In this document: positions 1-5,546 of the stretch, in pieces | Position numbering within the stretch: the first letter of the stretch is position 1 | Layout: each line of letters opens with the position of its first letter | Assembly (NCBI GenBank): GCA_038731605.1 | Contig: JAVYQP010000010.1 | Coordinates: forward strand, 1-33,941 | From: WYZ-LMO2 sp038731605 | Lineage (GTDB): Archaea > Halobacteriota > Archaeoglobi > Archaeoglobales > Archaeoglobaceae | Direction of reading: 5' to 3' | Length of the DNA stretch: 33,941 bases | The notes under the pieces: model-generated | Told to the model about the DNA's origin: nothing | Database searches by the model: none | What the model saw: the letters and a program-made list of their open reading frames with translations, nothing else | Made by a program: the position numbers and the translations under genes

Positions 1-57
1 CCAACAACTCCTACTCCTACTCCAACAACTCCTACTCCTACTCCAACAACTCCTACT
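1..57 (+). repeat. 21-bp tandem repeat coding a Thr/Pro linker
   Basis: Bases 1-21 and 22-42 are identical 21-bp units (start CCAACAACTCC), and 43-57 begins a third. Each unit encodes Pro-Thr-Thr-Pro-Thr-Pro-Thr. A second, more degenerate Thr/Pro-coding tract lies at about 568-654. Identical codons as well as identical residues point to recent unit duplication by slippage or recombination. Confidence 0.85.
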
Positions 58-735
58 CCAACACCAACAACTCCAAGACCACCTGTGGGCGGTGGTGGCG
101 GTGGAGGCGCAGCTGTAACAACAACGTATATCTCGTTCACAACTCCATACATCGGTCTTATTGCAGGGAAGGAGTACGTTTACGAGATTCCAAAGACAGC
201 ATACGTTAGCAAAGAAGTGCTACACATCGCCTCGATAACTCTTATCGCAGCGGAGAAGACGGATGTGAGGATAGATTTCAAGAGATTCAGAGAGTTTCCA
301 TCGGAAATTCCGCGGATAGAAGGAATTTTTGCGCTTTGGGAGATAAACTTAGATATGAGCAAAGCAACAAGCGTTGGCGGAAAGATAGAGTTTGCAGTCC
401 CAGCTGAAGCTCTTGAGGGCAAAGATCCAAGGAGCGTTGTTGGAATGAGATACGTGGACAACGAATGGTCTGAGCTGCCAACGAAGTTCTTAGGAGAAAA
501 GGATGGATACTACCACTTCTTGGTGGAAACTTCTGAGTTCAGCTACTTCGCCTTAGCTTTTAAGCCAACAACGCCTACGCCAACAACTCCAACGCCAACA
601 GCAACGCCAACAACGCCAACAACAACACCAACAACAACGCCAACAACGCCAAAGCCGTGGATTCCGGGATTTGAAGCTATCTTCGCAATCGCTGGACTGC
701 TTGCAATCGCTTACTTGCTAAGGAGAAAAGCATGA
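1..735 (+). CDS. PGF-CTERM surface protein with PGF-pre-PGF domain (5' end outside window)
   Basis: The frame is open from base 1, so the gene begins upstream; the in-frame GTG at 85 is not a convincing start. Visible order: a Thr/Pro-rich stretch (bases 1-81), a short Gly run (about 88-108), a compact domain ending in SEFSYFALAF, a second Thr/Pro-rich linker, then WIPGF, a hydrophobic segment and the basic tail LLRRKA. The end is a tripartite PGF-CTERM signal, which in archaea is recognised by archaeosortase A and replaced by a lipid anchor. The middle domain, with RYVDNEW and LPT, resembles the PGF-pre-PGF domain that usually precedes this signal. Inference: an S-layer-associated or other surface protein whose linkers are probably O-glycosylated. 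Its main functional domain is not in the window. The gene converges on the DUF1641 gene. Confidence 0.85.
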   Translation, partial: PTTPTPTPTTPTPTPTTPTPTPTTPRPPVGGGGGGGAAVTTTYISFTTPYIGLIAGKEYVYEIPKTAYVSKEVLHIASITLIAAEKTDVRIDFKRFREFPSEIPRIEGIFALWEINLDMSKATSVGGKIEFAVPAEALEGKDPRSVVGMRYVDNEWSELPTKFLGEKDGYYHFLVETSEFSYFALAFKPTTPTPTTPTPTATPTTPTTTPTTTPTTPKPWIPGFEAIFAIAGLLAIAYLLRRKA

Positions 736-742
736 AAAAGAC

Positions 743-757
743 TTTAATTTTTTTATT
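743..757 (+). terminator. T-rich tract after surface-protein gene
   Basis: Eight bases after the stop codon is a T-rich run with seven consecutive T residues (751-757 region) and no strong hairpin, the usual look of an archaeal intrinsic terminator. It lies between two convergent genes. Confidence 0.45.
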
Positions 758-808
758 ATTAATAAGTAATGAAAAATGCCATTGTTTACACGTAGGCGAA
801 AATAAAAA

Positions 809-1198
809 TTAAATTTGTTTGCCAAGCTCTTTGGCAATGTTTACAAGTATCCCAATAGCCTTTTTCACATCTGGATCTCTCAGAGCTTTTATCAACCCAA
901 TGAGCCCCACCGGTTGTGGCTCTTTTTCGCAACGGCAGATAGCATCGCCTATCGCATTCAACAGCGCTAAGGCTCGGTCGTTCGTGAACTTCGCAGAGAG
1001 AAGACCAAGATCGGAGAAGATTTCGCTCGTTCTATCCACGACGACGTCGCTGATCGAATCCTGAACAATCTTTATGAGGGAGGCGAAGCCGATTATTGCG
1101 TCGAGGTTTCCGCTCTTCTCGAGCCAAACGAGCTTATCGATTGCGTTGAGTATTGCTTCCTTGTTCTCCTCGATCTTCCTCGCAACTTCCTCGTTCAC
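809..1198 (-). CDS. DUF1641 family protein
   Basis: 129 residues, mostly helical, with the C-terminal signature GLIKALRDPDVKKAIGILVNIAKELGK characteristic in part of DUF1641 (for example LIKALRDPDVKKAIG). The biochemical role of the family is not settled; members often sit beside FAD-dependent sulfide:quinone-reductase-like proteins or formate dehydrogenase genes, as here. The GTG start at 1198 overlaps the stop of the upstream flavoprotein gene in a GTGA arrangement, so the two are almost certainly translationally coupled. Two Cys residues occur in DAICRCEK. It is the last gene of a four-gene sulfur operon. Inference: an accessory or adaptor for the flavoprotein at the membrane. Confidence 0.8.
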   Translation of the reverse strand: MNEEVARKIEENKEAILNAIDKLVWLEKSGNLDAIIGFASLIKIVQDSISDVVVDRTSEIFSDLGLLSAKFTNDRALALLNAIGDAICRCEKEPQPVGLIGLIKALRDPDVKKAIGILVNIAKELGKQI

Positions 1199-2328
1199 AG
1201 CACTCCCCTCGCTGTTAGCCAGAACATCCTGTTGTATGCTATCTTCATCCAGTGCGTGAACTTGTTCGGCTTCACGAACCTCGGCGGGGTTTCGTAGTCA
1301 AACCAAATGTAAGTGGCTTCGTTGAAACTCGTCTCGATGAAGCACATAGCCTTGCCGAAGTATCTTGCGGTCGGTGGTAGCCCTTTTATCTCCGCAGAAA
1401 TGTTCTCTGCAACAACTTCTGCTTGGAAATGCGCCACACTGCCGGCTTTACTCACAGGCAAATCAGTTGTGTCTCCGATCGCAAAAGCGTCGTCGTATCC
1501 TTTCACCTTCAACGTGTATCTGTCCGTGGGAACCCATCCGTCATCGCTTATTCCAGAGTCTATTACGACCTTCGCCCCCTTGTGCGGTGGAATGGAGATG
1601 AGAAGGTCGAACTTCTCCCTCTCACCTTCGAGGGTTACTATCTCTTTCTTCTCCGCATCGACTTCGATTGGATTGAAGAAAGTCCTTGTCTCGACACCTC
1701 TCTCCATAAACAAGCTTTGAACGAGTTCGGAAACGTTCTCCATCAAGAAGACTCTGTTTATTGGGTAAGTGTAGACGATCTCTGAGCTTTTTCGGACACC
1801 ATGGATTTTAAAGAAGTCGTGGAGTAAAAACGTGACCTCTATCGGCGCCACTGGACACTTGTGCGGGACCCCCATGACGCTAACAACAACCTTTCCGCCC
1901 GTGAACCTTGCAATCTCGTTTCTCAACTTCACAGCACCATCCAAGTTGTAGAACCAGTGTCCAGTAGCTGTAAGCCCGGGAATTTCTTCTGGCACGATTC
2001 TCGATCCGGTGGCGATTACGAGATAATCGTAGCCGAGTTTCTCGTCCCCAAGGCTGAGCTCTCTGTTCTCCAAATCGATCCTTTCTGCCCTCTTAAAGAC
2101 GACCCTCACCCCTGGATCTAAGAGAAGCTTGAGATCCCTGAGTATGTCCTTTTCTTCGAGCCTGTTAAAGATCAGGTATAGTAGCCCGGGTTCGTAGAGC
2201 AGTTTTTCTCTTTCTGAAACAAGCGTGATCTCGACTTCTTTCCTTCTTATCTCTTCCCTTAGACGTGATGCGAGGTAGTTGGCGGTTAAAGTTCCTGCAA
2301 CTCCACCGCCAAGCACTGCGATTTTCAT
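1195..2328 (-). CDS. Sulfide:quinone reductase-like FAD oxidoreductase
   Basis: 377 residues with an N-terminal Rossmann motif VLGGGVAG (5-12), the ATGSR motif (106-110) and a second FAD contact AFAIGDTTD (281-289). There are only two cysteines, C158 in PHKCPVAP and C329 in KAMCFIE. These are the spacing and contexts expected for the redox-active pair of sulfide:quinone reductases or flavocytochrome c sulfide dehydrogenases, which oxidise sulfide to polysulfide on the flavin. The C-terminal region (about 340-375) is rich in aromatic residues, fitting membrane/quinone contact. The stop of the TusA-like gene is four bases upstream and supplies part of a ribosome-binding site (AGGTAGGG); the 3' end overlaps the DUF1641 gene by four bases. 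SQR versus a related reductase of another persulfide substrate cannot be decided from sequence alone. Confidence 0.8.
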   Translation of the reverse strand: MKIAVLGGGVAGTLTANYLASRLREEIRRKEVEITLVSEREKLLYEPGLLYLIFNRLEEKDILRDLKLLLDPGVRVVFKRAERIDLENRELSLGDEKLGYDYLVIATGSRIVPEEIPGLTATGHWFYNLDGAVKLRNEIARFTGGKVVVSVMGVPHKCPVAPIEVTFLLHDFFKIHGVRKSSEIVYTYPINRVFLMENVSELVQSLFMERGVETRTFFNPIEVDAEKKEIVTLEGEREKFDLLISIPPHKGAKVVIDSGISDDGWVPTDRYTLKVKGYDDAFAIGDTTDLPVSKAGSVAHFQAEVVAENISAEIKGLPPTARYFGKAMCFIETSFNEATYIWFDYETPPRFVKPNKFTHWMKIAYNRMFWLTARGVL

Positions 2329-2332
2329 ATCC

Positions 2333-2554
2333 CTACCTTAGCTTCCTAACGACGATCCTCCAGTGGTCGCCCTCTTTCTTTACCTCCACCAGCTCATGTC
2401 CCGCTCTCTTTACCCACTCCGGCACGTCTTTTGCCGAACTCGCATCGCTTGACAAAAGCTCTATCATTTCTCCAACTGGCGCCTTCTTTATCGTTTTTAT
2501 CAGTTCCATCAATGGTCCGGGGCAATAGCTACCTCTTGCATCGATGACTACCAT
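2333..2554 (-). CDS. TusA-family sulfur carrier protein
   Basis: 73 residues, the usual TusA/SirA size. The signature is ARGSYCPGPLMELIK with the persulfide-carrying cysteine at C11 in the CPGP motif, followed by the family's helix-strand pattern. TusA proteins accept sulfane sulfur as a persulfide and pass it to partners such as DsrE. Here it lies directly between a DsrE-like protein and a sulfide-oxidising-type flavoprotein, 12 bases after the first and 4 bases before the second. This supports a role in dissimilatory or detoxifying sulfur relay rather than tRNA thiolation, though the latter is not excluded. A GGGGATTGGG sequence upstream of the ATG may serve as ribosome-binding site. Confidence 0.9.
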   Translation of the reverse strand: MVVIDARGSYCPGPLMELIKTIKKAPVGEMIELLSSDASSAKDVPEWVKRAGHELVEVKKEGDHWRIVVRKLR

Positions 2555-2566
2555 CCCAATCCCCTT

Positions 2567-2950
2567 TTAGATGAACAGAACCTTTGCATCCTCGATCATT
2601 TCTAAGAACTTTGTTACCCCGATCACATCATCGAATACGTCTACGAAATCCTCCTTCTTAAGCCCGAGCATGTCCATGATCATTCCGCAGGCGTAGATCT
2701 TTAGATTTCCAGTCTCTTTTGCCTGTCTCAGCACCTCTGTGAACAGTGGAACGTTCGCCGACAGCATGCCTTTCCCGAGCTCCCCTTTTTTCCAGGCTTT
2801 TGCTTTGACAACGTCCTTCTTGAACGCCATTAAGCCGTCCATCGTCGCAAAGATCATCACTTCTCCAAAGCTCGACGCAACGCTCGCTATTATACTCGCA
2901 GCCTGCAACTTCTCGAGCTCTCCGCTTGCTAAAACCAAAGCCAATTTCAT
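2567..2950 (-). CDS. DsrE/DsrF-like sulfurtransferase family protein
   Basis: 127 residues with the DsrE-like fold pattern: an N-terminal strand LALVLASG, the FATMDGL segment, and the conserved cysteine C88 in IYACGMIMDMLGL. In this family that cysteine can carry a persulfide, and the surrounding C-x-M-x-M-D pattern is typical of single-subunit DsrE-like proteins. The ATG is preceded by GGGTGAT, a good archaeal Shine-Dalgarno, so unlike many first genes in this window its transcript probably has a 5' leader. It is the first gene of the sulfur operon and faces the aromatic amino acid operon. The exact substrate is unknown. Confidence 0.85.
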   Translation of the reverse strand: MKLALVLASGELEKLQAASIIASVASSFGEVMIFATMDGLMAFKKDVVKAKAWKKGELGKGMLSANVPLFTEVLRQAKETGNLKIYACGMIMDMLGLKKEDFVDVFDDVIGVTKFLEMIEDAKVLFI

Positions 2951-3055
2951 ACCATCACCCGAAAAAAGTTTAATTTCTAAACTAAAGTATTTTTCTCGGT
3001 TCGGGTAAAAGCAGTAAAAACTCAGAAATCGTTATCTTTAAAGCTTTTTGAGAAA

Positions 3056-3087
3056 GCCTTAAATACCCCATTATCAAGTTTTTTCAA
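3056..3087 (+). promoter_or_regulatory. Promoter of the aromatic amino acid operon
   Basis: A TATA-like element TTAAATAC (3059-3066), preceded by a purine/A-rich possible BRE (GAGAAAGCC), sits about 25 bases upstream of the leader ORF ATG at 3087. This is the archaeal TATA-to-start distance, so transcription is predicted to begin at or next to that ATG, making the leader ORF leaderless in the 5'-UTR sense. Confidence 0.65.
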
Positions 3088-3146
3088 TGCCAGCTAAACC
3101 CATGGCAAACGCATTCGGATTCTTCGGTTTTAGGTTTAGCTGGTAT
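3087..3146 (+). repeat. Perfect 11-bp inverted repeat spanning the leader ORF
   Basis: CCAGCTAAACC (3090-3100) and GGTTTAGCTGG (3133-3143) are exact inverted repeats separated by 32 bases. Pairing can extend outward through the ATG (A3087-T3146, T3088-A3145, G3089-T3144 as G-U in RNA) to a 14-bp stem. The right arm contains Phe, Ser and Trp codons of the leader ORF. It may be an RNA stem opened by leader translation, or a DNA operator with half-sites about four helical turns apart. Confidence 0.85.
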
Positions 3147-3161
3147 TATTTTGAGTTCTAA
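3087..3161 (+). CDS. Predicted aromatic-rich leader peptide (24 codons)
   Basis: This small ORF begins at the predicted transcription start of the aromatic amino acid operon and ends with TAA at 3159-3161. It encodes MPAKPMANA followed by FGFFGFRFSWYYFEF: seven Phe, two Tyr and one Trp in 24 residues, the aromatic residues all in the last 15 codons. This composition matches bacterial leader peptides that sense charged tRNA (the pheA/pheST type) and is very unlikely in a random 24-codon ORF. The downstream genes make chorismate precursors, Phe and Tyr. No homologue is known to me. Seen: the ORF and its composition. Inferred: that it is translated and that ribosome pausing on its aromatic codons controls the operon. 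Confidence 0.7.
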   Translation: MPAKPMANAFGFFGFRFSWYYFEF

Positions 3162-3167
3162 GCGATA

Positions 3168-3207
3168 GGAGGTGTTCTGCAATGGTCTCGTTGTCCGCAA
3201 CGCCTCT
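3168..3207 (+). promoter_or_regulatory. Hairpin sequestering a strong Shine-Dalgarno
   Basis: GAGGTGTT (3169-3176) can pair with AACGCCTC (3199-3206), one pair being G-U, with a further GC/GC pairing (3179-3180 with 3197-3198) across a two-base bulge. It masks the Shine-Dalgarno GGAGGTG (3168-3174) of the second small ORF. It starts seven bases after the stop codon of the leader ORF, so a ribosome finishing or pausing on the leader would physically open it. Confidence 0.55.
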
Positions 3208-3247
3208 ATGCCCGGTATATATCTGGGGTGTTTTATATGATAGGTAA
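3182..3247 (+). CDS. Predicted second small ORF coupling into ADH synthase (21 codons)
   Basis: ATG at 3182 lies seven bases after AGGAGGTG (3167-3174), a near-complete match to the archaeal anti-Shine-Dalgarno and the best such site I noticed in the window. It encodes MVSLSATPLCPVYIWGVLYDR and stops at 3245-3247. Its end overlaps, in another frame, the ATG of the ADH synthase gene at 3237. Translation would pass through the hairpin 3211-3227 (CCCGG/CTGGG) that overlaps the GGGGTG in front of ADH synthase. Inferred role: translational coupling between the leader ORF and the first enzyme gene. It contains two Tyr and one Trp, less extreme than the first ORF. Confidence 0.5.
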   Translation: MVSLSATPLCPVYIWGVLYDR

Positions 3248-4019
3248 AAAAAGAAGATTGAGTCGTATTTTGAAAAACGGAAGAACTTTAATAATGCCTG
3301 TAGACCATGGAGTTACGAGAGTCGAAAACGGACTGCAAAACATCGATGAGTTGCTTAGGTTGGTTTGCGATTACATCGACGCTGTGGTGATGCACAAGGG
3401 TATCGTGAAGAACTCGAAAACAATCGCAGAGCTCGATGTTGGCTTGATCATCCATCTGAGTGCATCGACGCATTTGAGCAAAGATCCAAACGACAAGAGA
3501 ATAGTTTCGAGCGTAGAGAGTGCCATACGGCTTGGTGCAGACGCTGTGAGCGTTCATGTGAACGTGGGGAGCGAAACGGAAGCGAGACAGCTTGAGGAGC
3601 TCGGGGAGATTTGCGATGAAGCGGACAGCTTTGGAGTTCCAGTGCTTGCGATGATGTATCCGAGGGGAAATGTGGATGTGAACGTTGAAACCGTTAAACA
3701 GTGTGCAAGGATTGGCTACGAGCTCGGTGCAGACATCGTGAAAGTTCCCTTCGTTGAAAACTTCGCAGAAGTCGTGAAGTTCTGCAAAGTTCCAGTCGTG
3801 ATCGCAGGCGGGAGCAAGGAGAGCGAAGTAGAGCTCCTTAGGAAAGTCGAGATAGCGATGAAAAACGGCGCAGTTGGGGTTGCGGTGGGGAGAAACATTT
3901 TTAACAGCGCATCGCCAAGAGACATTGCTAAGGCTTTGCATCACATAGTTCACGAAGGGATGAGCGTTGAGGAAGTGATCGAAAATGAAGGAGATATGGT
4001 TGTTAGCAGATGGAGATGA
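3237..4019 (+). CDS. aroA': 2-amino-3,7-dideoxy-D-threo-hept-6-ulosonate synthase (ADH synthase)
   Basis: 260 residues from ATG 3237. An in-frame GTG at 3228 would add only three residues and would consume the GGGGTG ribosome-binding site (3225-3230), so ATG is preferred. The family is the archaeal class I aldolase-like enzyme (M. jannaschii MJ0400 type), which condenses L-aspartate semialdehyde with 6-deoxy-5-ketofructose 1-phosphate and replaces DAHP synthase. Conserved features seen: MPVDHG with D23, MHKGI (52-56), VHVNVGS (107-112), MMYPRG with Y141, ADIVKV with Schiff-base lysine K169, and VAVGRNIF phosphate-binding loop (215-222). It is the first enzyme gene of the operon and overlaps the dehydroquinate synthase II gene by 35 bases. 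Confidence 0.95.
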   Translation: MIGKKRRLSRILKNGRTLIMPVDHGVTRVENGLQNIDELLRLVCDYIDAVVMHKGIVKNSKTIAELDVGLIIHLSASTHLSKDPNDKRIVSSVESAIRLGADAVSVHVNVGSETEARQLEELGEICDEADSFGVPVLAMMYPRGNVDVNVETVKQCARIGYELGADIVKVPFVENFAEVVKFCKVPVVIAGGSKESEVELLRKVEIAMKNGAVGVAVGRNIFNSASPRDIAKALHHIVHEGMSVEEVIENEGDMVVSRWR

Positions 4020-4950
4020 ATGGGAAAGGGTCAAAGCCTCGCTCAAAGATGCGATCGAGCTCGGCTTTGATGGGGCGATCGTAAAACAGGAGTTTGTGGA
4101 AAAGGCTAAGAAGCTCGGAAGACTTCCATTGTTGCCCTTGGAGGAACTCATAGAGATCAGATCTGCGGAGGATCAGCGAAGAGCTCTCTCAAAAGAAATC
4201 GCTTTGCTAAAGTTTTCCGATTGGAAAGTTATACCGTTGGAGAACATAGTTGCGATGAAAAAGGGGAAAGCAATCGTGATCGTTGAGAACTTCGAGGATG
4301 CGAAGCTCGCCTTAACAACGCTCGAAAAAGGTGCTGACGGCATCGCTGTAAAGGGCAGTAGAGAAGCACTTAAATCATACTTTGAGCTCGTGAAAGCGAA
4401 GGAGAAGAAGTTGGAGTTGATGAGAGCGAAGGTTAAAGAGATTCGACCTCTTGGTCTCGGCGAGAGGGTTTGCATAGACACGGTTTCTATAATGAGCGTT
4501 GGCGAAGGCATGCTCGTTGGGAACAAAGCTTCTTTCATGTTCTTGGTTGCAAGTGAGAGCGAAGAAAGTGAATACGTTGCATCTCGCCCGTTCAGAGTCA
4601 ACGCTGGCAGTGTGAACGCATATCTGAAGGTCGGGGAGAAAACGAAGTATTTGATCGAGCTGAAGGCGGGCGATGAGGTTGAGATAGTCAAGTTCGATGG
4701 AAGCGTTAGGAAGAGCTACGTTGGCAGGGTTAAGATAGAAAAGAGACCGCTGATCTTGATAGTCGCGGAGGTGAACGGCGTAGAGGGATCGATTATTCTG
4801 CAGAACGCAGAAACAATAAAGCTCGTGAATCCCGAAGGGAAGCATGTGTCGATTTCGGAGCTAAAGACGGGCGACGAAGTCCTTGTTTGGCTTGGGGAGA
4901 AGGGAAGGCACTTTGGCGTTAGCGTCGATGAGTTCGTGGTAGAGAAATGA
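3985..4950 (+). CDS. aroB': 3-dehydroquinate synthase II
   Basis: 321 residues, the family's normal length. This archaeal enzyme performs the NAD-dependent oxidative deamination and cyclisation of ADH to 3-dehydroquinate and is unrelated to bacterial AroB. Landmarks include LEKGADGIAVKG, RVCIDTVSIMSVGEGMLVGN (conserved centre), SRPFRVNAGSVNAY and the C-terminal TGDEVLVWLGEKGRHFG. The ATG at 3985 lies 35 bases inside the ADH synthase gene in another frame, and the stop overlaps the dehydroquinate dehydratase start (ATGATG). Both suggest tight translational coupling of consecutive pathway steps. Confidence 0.95.
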   Translation: MKEIWLLADGDEWERVKASLKDAIELGFDGAIVKQEFVEKAKKLGRLPLLPLEELIEIRSAEDQRRALSKEIALLKFSDWKVIPLENIVAMKKGKAIVIVENFEDAKLALTTLEKGADGIAVKGSREALKSYFELVKAKEKKLELMRAKVKEIRPLGLGERVCIDTVSIMSVGEGMLVGNKASFMFLVASESEESEYVASRPFRVNAGSVNAYLKVGEKTKYLIELKAGDEVEIVKFDGSVRKSYVGRVKIEKRPLILIVAEVNGVEGSIILQNAETIKLVNPEGKHVSISELKTGDEVLVWLGEKGRHFGVSVDEFVVEK

Positions 4951-5546
4951 TGATCGTCGCAACCGTTTCAAGTCTCGAAGAAATCAAGCTCGCCGAAAAA
5001 GCTGATTTGATCGAGCTGAGACTCGATCTTGGAGAATTCGAAAGTCTACGTGCTGGGAGATACATCGTTACCTTCAGGAGAAGAATCGATGGTGGAAAAT
5101 ACGAGGGGGGCGAAGAGGAGAGAATTTGGAAGCTCAGGAGCTTCGTAGAAAGAATTTCCGCAGAATTCGTGGATCTCGAAAACGATTTGGGTGATGACGT
5201 GTTCAAAGCCTTTAAGTGCAAGGTCATCGAATCCTACCACAACTTCAAAGAGACGCCGAGCTTCGAGTTCTTGAAGGATCTCGTCGAATCCAAGCGGGGG
5301 GACTATTTCAAGATAGCGACGATGGGTAAGTCGAACGAAGACTGGAGAAAGATCGCAAAACTCCTCCTCGAATACGAGAACTTAATAGCCTTTTTGATGG
5401 GTGAGGAATTCAAGTTCACAAGGCTCGCATCTCTACTGCTCGGCTCCCCGATGGTTTACTGCTACGTGGGTAGCAAGAAGGCTCCGGGGCAGTTTGAACT
5501 CAATGAAATGATCAGAACGTTGGAAATTTTGGGGTTGAGACGATGA
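4947..5546 (+). CDS. aroD: 3-dehydroquinate dehydratase, type I
   Basis: 199 residues, a short archaeal type I enzyme. It dehydrates 3-dehydroquinate to 3-dehydroshikimate through a Schiff base. Catalytic features visible: ELRLD (23-27), the general-base histidine H98 in ESYHNFKETP, the Schiff-base lysine K122 in DYFKIATM, and APGQ near the C-terminus. Two adjacent ATG codons (4947 and 4950) could start it; the first overlaps the upstream stop by four bases. The stop overlaps the next gene's ATG (ATGA). Third enzyme gene of the operon. Confidence 0.95.
   Translation: MMIVATVSSLEEIKLAEKADLIELRLDLGEFESLRAGRYIVTFRRRIDGGKYEGGEEERIWKLRSFVERISAEFVDLENDLGDDVFKAFKCKVIESYHNFKETPSFEFLKDLVESKRGDYFKIATMGKSNEDWRKIAKLLLEYENLIAFLMGEEFKFTRLASLLLGSPMVYCYVGSKKAPGQFELNEMIRTLEILGLRR

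Noticed and set aside
1..78. Short direct repeats considered as CRISPR
   Set aside because: Contiguous 21-bp units without spacers, in frame and coding Thr/Pro.
3211..3235. Hairpin CCCGG/CTGGG followed by GTGTTTTAT as an intrinsic attenuator-terminator
   Set aside because: Stem is only 5 bp and the T-run only four; too weak to call a terminator, so treated as possible masking of the ribosome-binding site.
3288..4151. Long minus-strand ORF (287 codons) opposite ADH synthase
   Set aside because: Antisense reading of a strongly conserved gene; no domain, no promoter, Cys/His/Ser-rich composition typical of shadow frames.
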